From JBCCTX01 sp964468435 (GTDB lineage Bacteria > Bacteroidota > Bacteroidia > J057), in contig CAYXVE010000004.1 in NCBI GenBank assembly GCA_964468435.1, positions 1 to 64,000 on the forward strand: a stretch of 64,000 bases of DNA, in the 5' to 3' direction. Below are positions 43,699-52,374 of the stretch, one piece after another. The notes below the pieces were generated by a model that worked only from the letters and a program-made list of their open reading frames with translations, had not been told where the DNA came from and searched no databases. Position numbers and translations under genes: made by a program. Every line of letters begins with the position of its first letter. Positions within the stretch are counted from its first letter, which is position 1.

Positions 43699-44406
43699 AT
43701 GGCTAAATCCAGAAAGAAAGAAGAAGTTGTAGAAGAAGAAATCCTGGAAGAAGAGGAGGAGTACATCGAGGAAGTGGAGTACGACTCGTGGATAGAGGAA
43801 TTCCTAAACCGAAACCGGAATATATTGATCGGGGTAGCAGCAGTGATCCTGCTTGCCGCTGGTGGTCTGTATTACTGGAATTCGCAGCGCAAAGCCAAAA
43901 GTGAATCGGCCAGAGAAGTGATGTACAAGGCGGTACAGTATTTTGAAGCCGACTCGCTCAACAAGGCACTCAATGGCGATGGATTGTACCCGGGCTTTAT
44001 GGAGATCGAAAGCAACTATAGCGGAACCCCTGAAGCCAATCTGGCTAAATACTACATCGGCGTGTTACAGCTTCGCCAGGGCAATCTGGAGGAAGGTGTT
44101 AGATACCTTAAAGAATTTGATAAATCCAATTCACTGCTGGCGGTAGCTGCCTATACAGCACTAGGCTATGCCCATCAGGACATGGGAGATCCCGCCGAAG
44201 CTGCCAGCTATTTTGAAAAGGCAGCCAATGCTGTCAAGAACAATGAATTTACTACACCCAAGATGCTCATGGAAGCTGCCGGAAGCTACGAAATGGCCGG
44301 CAATAGTTCGAAAGCGCGTTCGCTCTACGAACGCATCAAAGCAGAATATCCCAACTCCACAGAAGGATTGACCATAGACAAATACCTCGGACGCGTAACA
44401 GAATGA
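43699..44406 (+). CDS. YfgM-like membrane-anchored TPR protein
   Basis: 235 residues. An extremely acidic N-terminal tail (EEVVEEEILEEEEEYIEEVE) is followed by one membrane helix (NILIGVAAVILLAAGGLYYW, about 37-56) and a periplasmic TPR_21-type domain with about four repeats. In other bacteria YfgM-type proteins associate with the Sec translocon and periplasmic chaperones. The stop overlaps ribH by 4 nt (ATGA-type coupling), an arrangement I believe is common in Bacteroidota. Confidence 0.8.
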   Translation: MAKSRKKEEVVEEEILEEEEEYIEEVEYDSWIEEFLNRNRNILIGVAAVILLAAGGLYYWNSQRKAKSESAREVMYKAVQYFEADSLNKALNGDGLYPGFMEIESNYSGTPEANLAKYYIGVLQLRQGNLEEGVRYLKEFDKSNSLLAVAAYTALGYAHQDMGDPAEAASYFEKAANAVKNNEFTTPKMLMEAAGSYEMAGNSSKARSLYERIKAEYPNSTEGLTIDKYLGRVTE

Positions 44407-44891
44407 GTATACACAACCTGTCATCCATCAAGTACAAAGGTTCTGGCGACCACGGCACGGATCGCATAGTGATCGTCGTTAGTAAATGGAATCATGAGAT
44501 TACTCATACGATGTACGAAGGAGCTATATCGGTCCTTACAGAAGCCGGGGTATATAAGGATAATATCCTCAAACTCGACGTTCCCGGCTCCTATGAGCTT
44601 CCTTCGGCAGCGGACCTGGCTCTGACCACCAAACCCGGCCTGGATGGGGTCATTTGCATGGGCTGTGTGATCCAGGGTGAGACCCGCCATTTCGAATTTA
44701 TCTCGCAGGCTGTATCTCAGGGTATTATTCAGGTCAGCCTCAAGCACCATAAACCTGTCATATTTGGCGTACTGACACCCGATACGATGCAGCAGGCTCA
44801 GGATCGCGCTGGTGGGAAATACGGCAACAAAGGCGAGGAAGCAGCTGTGGCACTGTTGGAAATGGTCGATCTGGTGAAAAAGCTATCTTAA
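44403..44891 (+). CDS. ribH: 6,7-dimethyl-8-ribityllumazine synthase
   Basis: 162 residues. It catalyses the penultimate step of riboflavin synthesis, joining 5-amino-6-ribitylaminouracil with 3,4-dihydroxy-2-butanone 4-phosphate. The family landmarks are present: IVVSKWNHEITHTMYEGA (N-terminal strand and substrate loop), VPGSYELPSAA, CMGCVIQGETRHFEFI containing the GETRH-F motif with the catalytic His, and PVIFGVLTPDTMQQAQDRAGGKYGNKG. It is translationally coupled to the preceding gene. Confidence 0.95.
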   Translation: MSIHNLSSIKYKGSGDHGTDRIVIVVSKWNHEITHTMYEGAISVLTEAGVYKDNILKLDVPGSYELPSAADLALTTKPGLDGVICMGCVIQGETRHFEFISQAVSQGIIQVSLKHHKPVIFGVLTPDTMQQAQDRAGGKYGNKGEEAAVALLEMVDLVKKLS

Positions 44892-44903
44892 TAACCCTCC
44901 TCC

Positions 44904-45725
44904 ATGAACTGCCCCTACATCATCCTGTATCTTGTTATCCTGCTATGTTATTCCTGCCGTAGCTCCATAGAATACATTGATAAAGCTCCCTATCAAAACC
45001 TTAATCAACTTCAGGGTGAAGCATTGCGCACTGCGCTGCATGCCGAGATACGGGATCATCATCGCTATTCCTATGGCGAGTTGTGGGACCTGTTTGATGA
45101 GACTGATCTGGCAAAAAAGACTATAATCTGGGATATCTATGCTTTTGGGAAGAATAATAACCCCAGAAAACAACCCTATGCATTTGAGGTGGCGGTGAAT
45201 CAGTGTGGGAACTACCGCAGAGAAGGGGACTGCTACAATCGCGAGCACGCTTTTCCCAAATCCTGGTGGGGAGGAAGCAAGGATACCATGTACTCCGATC
45301 TCTTTCATATTTACCCTACGGATGGCTATGTCAACAATATCCGGGGCAATCATCCCTATGGAGAGACGGATCATCCTCAGAAGGTGACCCTAAATGGCAG
45401 TGAACAGGGGCCATCATCTATTGCAGGCTATGAAGGTACGATCTTCGAACCCATAGATGTCTACAAAGGCGATCTGGCACGTACGTATTTTTACATGCTC
45501 ATTCGCTATCAGCCCAGAATACAGAAATGGAAAAGTCCCATGCTGGAAAATGGGGATTTTGCCCCCTGGGCCAGGGTTATGCTACTCAGGTGGCACCGGG
45601 AGGACCCTGTCAGCAGGAAAGAAAAACAGCGCAACCAGGCGATCCACGACTTACAGGGCAATTATAATCCGTTTATTCTACATCCGGAATGGGCTGAAAG
45701 AATCTGGGGAAATGAAGGGAAATGA
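44904..45725 (+). CDS. Secreted endonuclease I family nuclease (probable lipoprotein)
   Basis: 273 residues. The N-terminus ILYLVILLCYSCRSS looks like a lipoprotein signal with Cys as the anchor. The endonuclease I core is clear: CYNREHAFPKSWWGG (His-metal motif), DLFHIYPTDGYVNNIRGNHPYGE, and later YFYMLIRYQPRIQKW. These beta-beta-alpha metal nucleases cut DNA or RNA nonspecifically outside the cytoplasm, often for nutrient scavenging. The gene overlaps the methyltransferase start by 14 nt. Confidence 0.9.
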   Translation: MNCPYIILYLVILLCYSCRSSIEYIDKAPYQNLNQLQGEALRTALHAEIRDHHRYSYGELWDLFDETDLAKKTIIWDIYAFGKNNNPRKQPYAFEVAVNQCGNYRREGDCYNREHAFPKSWWGGSKDTMYSDLFHIYPTDGYVNNIRGNHPYGETDHPQKVTLNGSEQGPSSIAGYEGTIFEPIDVYKGDLARTYFYMLIRYQPRIQKWKSPMLENGDFAPWARVMLLRWHREDPVSRKEKQRNQAIHDLQGNYNPFILHPEWAERIWGNEGK

Positions 45726-46659
45726 TTGGGGGCAAAAATTACTCAAACATCAGTACCCAGCCATAGTATTCCGTTTTCCCTGGCTTATCCATCTGCTTTT
45801 TCTCTGGAACCGTCTCACCACCTTAAGGGTATGGTATGTCCGTCAGGCGATACGGGGGGAAATGCGTAGGCAGCCCCTTCAAATCCTCGATATAGGGGTA
45901 GGTGAGGGGCAGTATCTTTGGTGGATGAAACGAAATTGGCCCAATAAACAGTACGGAGCCTTGGACAAGCATTATCCTCACCTGTTATTTGCCCATACCT
46001 ACAGAACTTACCAATCACATGAGGATATTATCCTGACCCTGGCAGATGTAGCATGGATTAACCTGAAGGAAGTGGCGGATTTTGCCATTTGTGTCGGAGT
46101 ATTGCAGTATGTAGAAGCGGATGAGGAAGCCTTAAAACGATTGTACAGCCTGCTCAAGCCAGGTGGCAGGGTACTGATATATGTGCCGGTGAAGGGAAAG
46201 GTCCTGTTTGGATGGTACAGCAGGTGGATCGCTTCCGTCCCTCATTATGAAGTATTACAAGCCCGCAAGCGCATTTATCAGCCAGAAGAGATCAGGAAAA
46301 AGTTAGCCGGAGCAGGTTTTGAAATGGTTTATCAGAAGCATACCTACGGGAAATGGGGTATTGCTGCTTACGAGCTTTACAATGCATTATTTTATAGGGT
46401 ATTGTACGGGAAATGGGTTCGAAAAATACTGAGTGGCATTTCTTTATTGTTCATTCTACCTATTTTATGGTTGATGATGGGGATAGATTTTTGGGGAAAA
46501 CGAAAGGATGGAAATGGGTTGCTGATGGTTCTCGAAAAGAGGATAGGTAAAACCTCCAACCATCCTACCCCCCTTAACTGGACAGCGTGTTGCACAAGGG
46601 GGGCTGCCGGTAGGCTGGGGGGTTCGCGAAAAAATGATCTGTCAGATCAAGTCTCTTAG
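45712..46659 (+). CDS. Class I SAM-dependent methyltransferase, C-terminus extended by a palindrome
   Basis: 315 residues from ATG 45712. The SAM-binding motif I is ILDIGVGEGQYLWWMK, followed by motif-like DFAICVGVLQYVEADEEALKRLYSLLKPGGRVLIYVPV. A hydrophobic helix near the end (ILSGISLLFILPILWLMMGI) suggests membrane association. The substrate is unknown; the layout resembles methyltransferases acting on membrane or quinone-like substrates. The last about 35 residues (after LEKRIGK) are encoded by a GC-rich inverted repeat and look like accidental read-through into an intergenic element. An open frame exists upstream but runs inside the nuclease gene. Confidence 0.8.
   Translation: MKGNDWGQKLLKHQYPAIVFRFPWLIHLLFLWNRLTTLRVWYVRQAIRGEMRRQPLQILDIGVGEGQYLWWMKRNWPNKQYGALDKHYPHLLFAHTYRTYQSHEDIILTLADVAWINLKEVADFAICVGVLQYVEADEEALKRLYSLLKPGGRVLIYVPVKGKVLFGWYSRWIASVPHYEVLQARKRIYQPEEIRKKLAGAGFEMVYQKHTYGKWGIAAYELYNALFYRVLYGKWVRKILSGISLLFILPILWLMMGIDFWGKRKDGNGLLMVLEKRIGKTSNHPTPLNWTACCTRGAAGRLGGSRKNDLSDQVS
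46568..46603. repeat. GC-rich inverted repeat in the methyltransferase 3' end
   Basis: CCCCCCTT (46568-46575) pairs perfectly with AAGGGGGG (46596-46603) around a 20-nt loop. The following GCTGCCGGTAGGCTGGGGGG partly repeats the same theme. The composition is unlike the flanks. It may be a member of an interspersed palindromic family, but a genome search is needed. Confidence 0.6.
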
Positions 46660-46725
46660 GCTGGCAATTTGACCTATCCCCAAATTTTTTAAATACACAT
46701 CATATTGTTGTACAACTTACATATC

Positions 46726-47805
46726 CTACATTTCAATGGTAAACGCTACCGTAGCAATTCTTTGTGTAAGCATACCTGATCGTTCTTCTTCGAGGATCAT
46801 ATCCTGAGCTGTCTGGATGTCGAAGACTTCCTGCATATTGCGTACGCTACCTGCCGGGACGCCTCGGCTGTGAAGCTGGCTCAATAGTTCATCACGATCA
46901 CTTTTTCCGATTACATCCTGAAGGATGCCGATGAGACGAGCGCGATGTGTGACGCGTTGTGTGTTGGAGGCAAATGTTGCCTGATGGCTGAGATCCGGAA
47001 TCCCGAGGATTTCACACAGTGTGTGGAACTGCTTGTCAGTTCCTACAGCCAGGACGATGAGCTTACCATCTTTTGTCGTAAACAGATCTCCATAGGGAGC
47101 AATATTGGGGTGCTGGCTGCCCATCCGCTGCGGGATATGTCCCGCCATGAGCCAGTTGGTGGCCTGACTGGCCAGGGAGGCCAGGCCTGCTTTCAGCAGG
47201 GAAGTCTTGACAGTAGCACCTTTGCCGCTACGTGCCTTTTGCAGCAATGCCAGCAGGATGCCTTCCTTGAGCTGATGAGCAGCCAGAAGATCGATCAATG
47301 CTACCGGCATTTTGACGGGCGGGCCATCTGGCTCTCCTGTCATGTAAAGAAAGCCTGTCTCTGCCTGAAGCACGACATCAAAGGCTAGTCTGCTATCTGT
47401 TTCTTCAAAAGCGTATAGTTGTGCGTAGATGAGGTGGGGAAAAGTATTGCGAAGGCTTCTGGCATCCATTCCAAAGCGCTTTGCGGCGCCTGGCTTGAAG
47501 TTGCTAATGACGATATCAGCCTTGCTGATCCAATGCAAGACTTGTTGTTGGTGATGGGGATTACCCAAATCCATGAGGTGATCAGTTTTACCCCAGTTGG
47601 TGCTGCAGTAGTATGCGGAGTAGAGACTATTCCCGGATTCTTCGGGAAGCTTCCACTGCCGGCTAATGTCGCCTCCGGTTTTTAGGTTTTCTATTTTAAT
47701 GACCTCAGCCCCTAGTTCTGCCAGAAACATCCCTACCTGAGGCCCTGCCAGTACATTGGCCAGTTCGATCACTTTGATTCCTTTCAGCAGTTCACGGGTA
47801 TTCAT
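46726..47805 (-). CDS. CaiB/BaiF (class III) CoA-transferase
   Basis: 359 residues, slightly short for the family (about 400). The N-terminus LLKGIKVIELANVLAGPQVGMFLAELGAEVIKIE is diagnostic, with later TNWGKTDHLMDL, ADIVISNFKPGAAKRFGMD and the catalytic-Asp region MPVALIDLLAA. It moves CoA between carboxylic acids, with a substrate not readable here. It is the last gene of a three-gene operon with a ferredoxin and a flavoprotein, an unusual combination. The substrate may be an acid released by an electron-consuming step; this is inference. Confidence 0.88.
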   Translation of the reverse strand: MNTRELLKGIKVIELANVLAGPQVGMFLAELGAEVIKIENLKTGGDISRQWKLPEESGNSLYSAYYCSTNWGKTDHLMDLGNPHHQQQVLHWISKADIVISNFKPGAAKRFGMDARSLRNTFPHLIYAQLYAFEETDSRLAFDVVLQAETGFLYMTGEPDGPPVKMPVALIDLLAAHQLKEGILLALLQKARSGKGATVKTSLLKAGLASLASQATNWLMAGHIPQRMGSQHPNIAPYGDLFTTKDGKLIVLAVGTDKQFHTLCEILGIPDLSHQATFASNTQRVTHRARLIGILQDVIGKSDRDELLSQLHSRGVPAGSVRNMQEVFDIQTAQDMILEEERSGMLTQRIATVAFTIEM

Positions 47806-47812
47806 GCACTGA

Positions 47813-48190
47813 TCAGGATTCAGGCGCCAGTTTTACGATCAGACCGTCGAGGTCTCCAGTAAGTCTGAGCTGACAGCTCAGCCGACTAGTATCTTCGTCC
47901 ATGTGGAAGGACTGCTCTAAAGCCAGTTCTTCTGCTTCAGAGCGTTCGGGAAGTTGGTGATTACTTTGGATGAAGACATGGCAGGTTGAGCACAATGCCA
48001 TGCCTCCACAGGTAGCTTGTATAGGTAATTCATAGGCCTTGATTAGTTCCATCAGATTAAGGCCCATATCTAGCGGTGCTTCCAGTTTGTGCACCTGGTC
48101 TTCGCGATCTATGACAGTGATCCGGATCAGCTGATCCGGATGCACTTGTTGCCCGGCTGTTGATTCCAATTCCTTTGTCCCCGTATGCAT
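47813..48190 (-). CDS. [2Fe-2S] ferredoxin, adrenodoxin/Isc-like
   Basis: 125 residues. The cluster ligands are in CGGMALCSTCHV (C-x5-C-x2-C), with a fourth Cys in SRLSCQL, which is the vertebrate-type/Isc ferredoxin spacing. A short N-terminal extension precedes the domain. The start lies 2 nt after the reductase stop, so the two are surely coexpressed, giving a reductase-ferredoxin electron pair. Confidence 0.9.
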   Translation of the reverse strand: MHTGTKELESTAGQQVHPDQLIRITVIDREDQVHKLEAPLDMGLNLMELIKAYELPIQATCGGMALCSTCHVFIQSNHQLPERSEAEELALEQSFHMDEDTSRLSCQLRLTGDLDGLIVKLAPES

Positions 48191-48192
48191 AA

Positions 48193-49197
48193 TTAAAATC
48201 CTTGCACGCCATTCACAGTCGTGTACTTTAGTGTCAGTTTCTTATCTGGATTTATCCGCTTGTAGGCAGATTGTACCATTAGCGTTGCCTCGTGGAACCC
48301 ACAGAGGATCAACTTGAGCTTACCTGGATACGTGTTGATATCTCCGATCGCATAGATACCAGGTACGTTGGTACTGTAATCAAAGGTATCTACTCCAATG
48401 GCATTTTTATCGATGTTCAATCCCCAGTCTGCGATGGGGCCTAACTTGGGAGACAGACCAAATAAGGGAATAAAATAATCAGCAGGTTTGACGTGTTCTC
48501 CCGTTTGCTTATGCGTGATCGTTACCTCTGTCAGGGATCCGTTCCCATGTAATCTACTAACCTCCGCACTAGTGATCAGTTGTATTTTCCCTTCTTCTGC
48601 GAGTTGATGTACTTTTTCTGCAGAATCTGGTGCCCCTCTGAACTTATCTCTACGATGTACCAGGGTCACTTCTCTGGCAACATCAGCCAGATAGATCGTC
48701 CAGTCCAGCGCCGAGTCTCCTCCTCCTGCCAGCACTACACGCTGATCTCTAAAGACCTCAGGATCTTTGATCATGTATTCTACTCCCTTGTCTTCAAAGT
48801 CGTAAATATTTTCAATGGGAGGTTTACGAGGTTCAAAGGATCCCAGTCCACCTGCGATAGCGATTACCTTAGCCTTGTGTTGAGTCCCCCGATTGGTCGT
48901 TACGAGGAAGGCATCATCTTCTGTTTTCTCAATAATCTCTGCTCTTTCTCCGAGTGTAAATCCCGGTTTGAAAGGAGAAATTTGTTCCATTAACCGATCT
49001 ACCAGTTCTCCCGCTAATATTTCAGGGTAGCCTGGTATGTCGTATATAGGTTTTTTGGGATAAATCTCTGAGCATTGCCCGCCTGTCTGAGGAAGCGCAT
49101 CGATCAAATGACAACGTAACTGTACAAGTCCTGCCTCAAAAACAGTAAATAGGCCACATGGGCCCGCACCAATAATTAAGATGTCTGTTTCAATCAT
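48193..49197 (-). CDS. Thioredoxin-reductase-like ferredoxin-NADP reductase
   Basis: 334 residues. The FAD site is DILIIGAGPCGLFTVFEAG and the NADP site is VVLAGGGDSALDWTIYLAD; a second FAD motif is IYAIGDINTYPGK. The redox CxxC of thioredoxin reductase is absent, which places it with the TrxR-like ferredoxin-NADP(+) reductases. It would reduce the ferredoxin encoded next. It is first in its operon, with a 20-bp palindrome 70 bp upstream. Confidence 0.9.
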   Translation of the reverse strand: MIETDILIIGAGPCGLFTVFEAGLVQLRCHLIDALPQTGGQCSEIYPKKPIYDIPGYPEILAGELVDRLMEQISPFKPGFTLGERAEIIEKTEDDAFLVTTNRGTQHKAKVIAIAGGLGSFEPRKPPIENIYDFEDKGVEYMIKDPEVFRDQRVVLAGGGDSALDWTIYLADVAREVTLVHRRDKFRGAPDSAEKVHQLAEEGKIQLITSAEVSRLHGNGSLTEVTITHKQTGEHVKPADYFIPLFGLSPKLGPIADWGLNIDKNAIGVDTFDYSTNVPGIYAIGDINTYPGKLKLILCGFHEATLMVQSAYKRINPDKKLTLKYTTVNGVQGF

Positions 49198-49266
49198 ATT
49201 TCTTGCTGGTTCTTTTAATCAAACCTTGGCAAAGATGCCATAATTTAGGTTTATCCGATTGATATT

Positions 49267-49286
49267 TGTATGACAATTGTCATACA
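49267..49286. promoter_or_regulatory. 20-bp perfect palindrome, likely operator
   Basis: TGTATGACAATTGTCATACA is its own reverse complement over all 20 bases. It lies 70 bp upstream of the reductase start, where a repressor or activator dimer would bind. The TGACA-TGTCA core is of the type bound by MarR/TetR/GntR-like regulators. No regulator gene is adjacent. The surrounding 358-bp spacer (49198-49555) holds no gene. Confidence 0.65.
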
Positions 49287-49486
49287 TATGATTAACTAAA
49301 AATATTAGTATTTATTTAAAGCGAATATACATCTGCAACCTCGATTATTATATAATGTTTTCTAATATGTTCTGGATCGATGATTAGGAATCATAATCCT
49401 ATACAAATTTACATAAAATCATTAGGAAAGGTTTGAAATTACAGAGTCTTTATCTGGTATGTATGTTTTTTATCAAAAAGGAAATT

Positions 49487-49520
49487 AAAAAAAGAGCCAT
49501 CTCTGATAATGAGATGACTC
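49487..49520 (-). terminator. Rho-independent terminator of the small exported protein gene
   Basis: Read on the minus strand, GAGTCATCTC and GAGATGGCTC form a 10-bp stem with one mismatch and a 7-nt loop (49494-49520), followed by seven T (49487-49493). It is 36-70 nt downstream of the stop at 49556. Confidence 0.75.
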
Positions 49521-49555
49521 CTACTGCGTTAAAACGCTTATGGTAATTTAATTGC

Positions 49556-50152
49556 TTATTCGAACTGATACGTTTTTTTACGAGACTGTCCCAGTTCATT
49601 TACTACCACGAAAGTAACTTCTTTCCCAGGTAGCTGGGCCAGGTCATACACCTGTTCTACTTTACCGGCGACTTCAACAGTTTGAGTGTGAATACGGTTG
49701 GACGCTGCATCCTGAAGGATCAGGGTCAGGGGCCTTCCGTCTGCATTTTTCATGGTCAAACGTATTTTAGAAGGTTCTTCAGTAGAAGATACTTCCAGTT
49801 CGGGAAGAGAAATCCCGCTGAAGTAGATTTCTTCCACATCCTTACCTACTGGAGTTGTAGCCACGAAGGTATACCTACCTTTAGGAGCTGTTCCGAAATT
49901 GTACAACTGTGTGAACTGACGGGTTCTGGAATAAATCTTTTGAATCAATTCTGTACCGTCTTGATCATAGACCTTGACAATAACATTACCTGGAATGATC
50001 CCGAGGTAATTGACCTTGAAGATTCCCTTTTGGTCAGTAAGTTGTACATCAAAGATGCCGGTAGACGCATGAGTAGTAGTGTCCTGTGCGATAGTTGAGA
50101 GGCTCATTCCTAAGATGAAAACCATCCCAACAACAATCATGCGATTTGTCAT
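49556..50152 (-). CDS. Small exported protein with two beta-sandwich-like repeats
   Basis: 198 residues with signal peptide (MIVVGMVFILGMSLSTIAQ). Two similar halves each contain a strand pattern and a GT/LP-G-(R/K)-x-x-F-V turn (YNFGTAPKGRYTFVATTPVGK and YDLAQLPGKEVTFVVVNELGQ), so it looks like a duplicated T9SS-style beta domain without the rest of a sorting signal. It is monocistronic, with its own terminator. The function is unknown. It is flanked by AT-rich spacers on both sides; the 273-bp upstream spacer shows no clear promoter box. Confidence 0.7.
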   Translation of the reverse strand: MTNRMIVVGMVFILGMSLSTIAQDTTTHASTGIFDVQLTDQKGIFKVNYLGIIPGNVIVKVYDQDGTELIQKIYSRTRQFTQLYNFGTAPKGRYTFVATTPVGKDVEEIYFSGISLPELEVSSTEEPSKIRLTMKNADGRPLTLILQDAASNRIHTQTVEVAGKVEQVYDLAQLPGKEVTFVVVNELGQSRKKTYQFE

Positions 50153-50425
50153 AATATTGATTTAAATGTTAAAATCATGGGCAAAGATGAGTAATAATTA
50201 TGGAATAATCAAATATTTATAAATATTTTTAATAATATTCTATCAATGAGGTCAATTTATTAATATTTTATTAATACACCTTGATGTTCAAAACTTCATA
50301 AATCCGTAAGCAGGAATTGTTAGTCATACTTGTATGGAAAAAATTAGTACCCCAAACGAAACTATAGCCTATTAGTTCGTATGATATACCTTTACACGAT
50401 TGCGATTATTTGAAAAAAATCTTAA

Positions 50426-51616
50426 ATGAAGAAAGAACAGATATTATTATTTCTCCTGGCTGGTGTAAACTTCACCAATATCATGGATGTGATGATCATC
50501 ATGCCTTTGGGAAATCAGCTGATGAGCATGTTTGATATCAATCCACAGCAGTTCAGCTTTATCGTTGCCAGTTATAATATTAGTGCTTTTGCTTCGGGAC
50601 TGGTTGCAGCTGCATTTATCGACCGCTTTGACCGTAAGAAGGCCATGCTGTTGGTATATAGTGGATTCACTTTGGGTACGATTGCCTGTGCCATGGCTCC
50701 CTCCTATCTGTTTTTATTATTAGCAAGGTCCATCACTGGGATGTTTGGAGGGATCATTGGTGCAATAGTACTAGCGGTTGTCAGTGATCTATTTAGTTAT
50801 GAAAAACGGGGTAAGGCTATGGGAATTCTGACATCAGCCTTTTCGGCAGCATCAGTTCTGGGAGTACCTTTTGGACTCTTTCTGGCCAGTAGATATAGCT
50901 GGCATGCACCCTTTTGGGTCATCGGAGGTTTTGGCATGATTTTGCTTTCTTTATTGTTTTACCATATGCCAGTGATGGATCAGCATGTAGCTGAGAAGTC
51001 AGCCAGAAAAAATCCTTTGCAAGTATTTCAACGAATCGGTGGAGATACGAATCAACTCCTGGCATTGGGGCTTACTTTCATGATGGTGTTGGGGCATTTT
51101 ATGGTCATACCGTTCATCGCTCCTTATATGGAACGTAATGTGGGCTTTACCCAGGATCAGGTTACCCTGATCTATCTTATTGGAGGTGGGTTTACGATAT
51201 TTTCAGCTCCATTTATAGGGAGAATCACCGACAGAAAAGGAGCTTTAAAGGTATTTACCGCGTTGCTGATCATTTCTTTTATCCCGATTTTGATGCTCAC
51301 ACACCTTGGAGCCATTCATATAGCCTTAGCGCTGGCAGTTACTTCATTATTTTTTGTCTTTGGTAGTGGAAGAATGATACCGGCCCAGACTATGATTACT
51401 GCCGCAGTCAGTACAGAACAGCGAGGAAGCTTTATGAGCTTCCGTTCTTCCGTACTGCAGTTGGCAGCAGGACTGGCTTCGTTTATTGGTGGATTCATCG
51501 TTGTGGAGCAGGCTGGTGGATTTTTGGGGCAATACAACATCTTAGGATATCTATCCATTGGCATCAGTGCTTTAACACTGCTACTTGCACCTCGTCTGAA
51601 AATCGTCAAAGATTGA
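50426..51616 (+). CDS. MFS transporter, drug/metabolite efflux type
   Basis: 396 residues with about 12 membrane helices. The motif-A-like segment AAFIDRFDRKKAML follows helix 2, and the second half has IGRITDRKGALKVF. It begins FTNIMDVMIIMPLGNQLMSMF, as in the DHA1-type family, where the D in NxMD is typical of proton-coupled antiporters. The substrate is not deducible. It ends 9 nt from the convergent PAP2 gene. Confidence 0.85.
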   Translation: MKKEQILLFLLAGVNFTNIMDVMIIMPLGNQLMSMFDINPQQFSFIVASYNISAFASGLVAAAFIDRFDRKKAMLLVYSGFTLGTIACAMAPSYLFLLLARSITGMFGGIIGAIVLAVVSDLFSYEKRGKAMGILTSAFSAASVLGVPFGLFLASRYSWHAPFWVIGGFGMILLSLLFYHMPVMDQHVAEKSARKNPLQVFQRIGGDTNQLLALGLTFMMVLGHFMVIPFIAPYMERNVGFTQDQVTLIYLIGGGFTIFSAPFIGRITDRKGALKVFTALLIISFIPILMLTHLGAIHIALALAVTSLFFVFGSGRMIPAQTMITAAVSTEQRGSFMSFRSSVLQLAAGLASFIGGFIVVEQAGGFLGQYNILGYLSIGISALTLLLAPRLKIVKD

Positions 51617-51624
51617 TTTCAAGC

Positions 51625-52362
51625 TCATTTATGGAGTCTGGGAACCAATATTCCCACTGCAGCACCTACTATGTAGCCCACGATAACGTCTGTTGGATAA
51701 TGCTTTCCAGCGTGTACTCGCATAAAGCCAACTGCTGCTGGAAATAGAGCAGCTCCAGCCCATACCCCATATCGGGCATTTTTATCAGGATAGAAATCGT
51801 TGTAGGACTGTGCAAACATAAAAGACATGGATGCAGCTGTGGACGTATGCCCAGAGAAAAAGGAAAGCCTGGCATTTCTTCTCGCTACCTCAGACTCGTT
51901 AATGTCTCTTCTGATTTCCAGGTTGGGATGATAGGTATAGGGCCTTTTTCGTCTGAATAGAATTTTTGCGAGACTGGTAGCCAGATAATTGATACTGAGG
52001 GTTTCCAGCCATAGCAAGCTAATGTCATTGTAATGATTGCTGATACCATTGTCTAGCCCCAGGGCCAGGGGCAATGCAACACTGGTTGCCAGGGCCAGAT
52101 CACTGATCTGAGATACTTTGGGGCGCCAGTTACGCGTGGCGATTCTGTCCAGACCATTGATCGTACGGGCATCGTAGGTCATAATCTCATCCAGTTCCAG
52201 GGGCCTGATATCCCGCTGGAGAATCGAAACACCACTATTCAGCAGTAGCGATCCCATAGTCAAACGGGGTTCTAGATCGGGATTGAATGTGTAGGGAGAT
52301 TGGCCATGTAGGAAGTTTAAAGAAAAATACCCCATCAAGATGAATACGTGAAAATATTTCAT
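51625..52362 (-). CDS. PAP2-family phosphatase
   Basis: 245 residues with signal peptide and several hydrophobic helices. All three phosphatase signatures are present: R-RKRPYTYH (from the K-x6-RP motif), SFFSGHTSTA (S-G-H) and RVHAGKHYPTDVIVG (S/R-x5-H-x3-D with the catalytic His). These enzymes dephosphorylate lipid phosphates such as undecaprenyl pyrophosphate or phosphatidic acid at the membrane outer face. It is 12 nt after the Nudix gene on the same strand. Confidence 0.88.
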   Translation of the reverse strand: MKYFHVFILMGYFSLNFLHGQSPYTFNPDLEPRLTMGSLLLNSGVSILQRDIRPLELDEIMTYDARTINGLDRIATRNWRPKVSQISDLALATSVALPLALGLDNGISNHYNDISLLWLETLSINYLATSLAKILFRRKRPYTYHPNLEIRRDINESEVARRNARLSFFSGHTSTAASMSFMFAQSYNDFYPDKNARYGVWAGAALFPAAVGFMRVHAGKHYPTDVIVGYIVGAAVGILVPRLHK

Positions 52363-52374
52363 TGTTGGGTAGGG

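Noticed and set aside
45457..45711. 5' extension of the methyltransferase frame
   Set aside because: It lies wholly inside the endonuclease I gene in another frame; the ATG at 45712 directly begins the conserved part.
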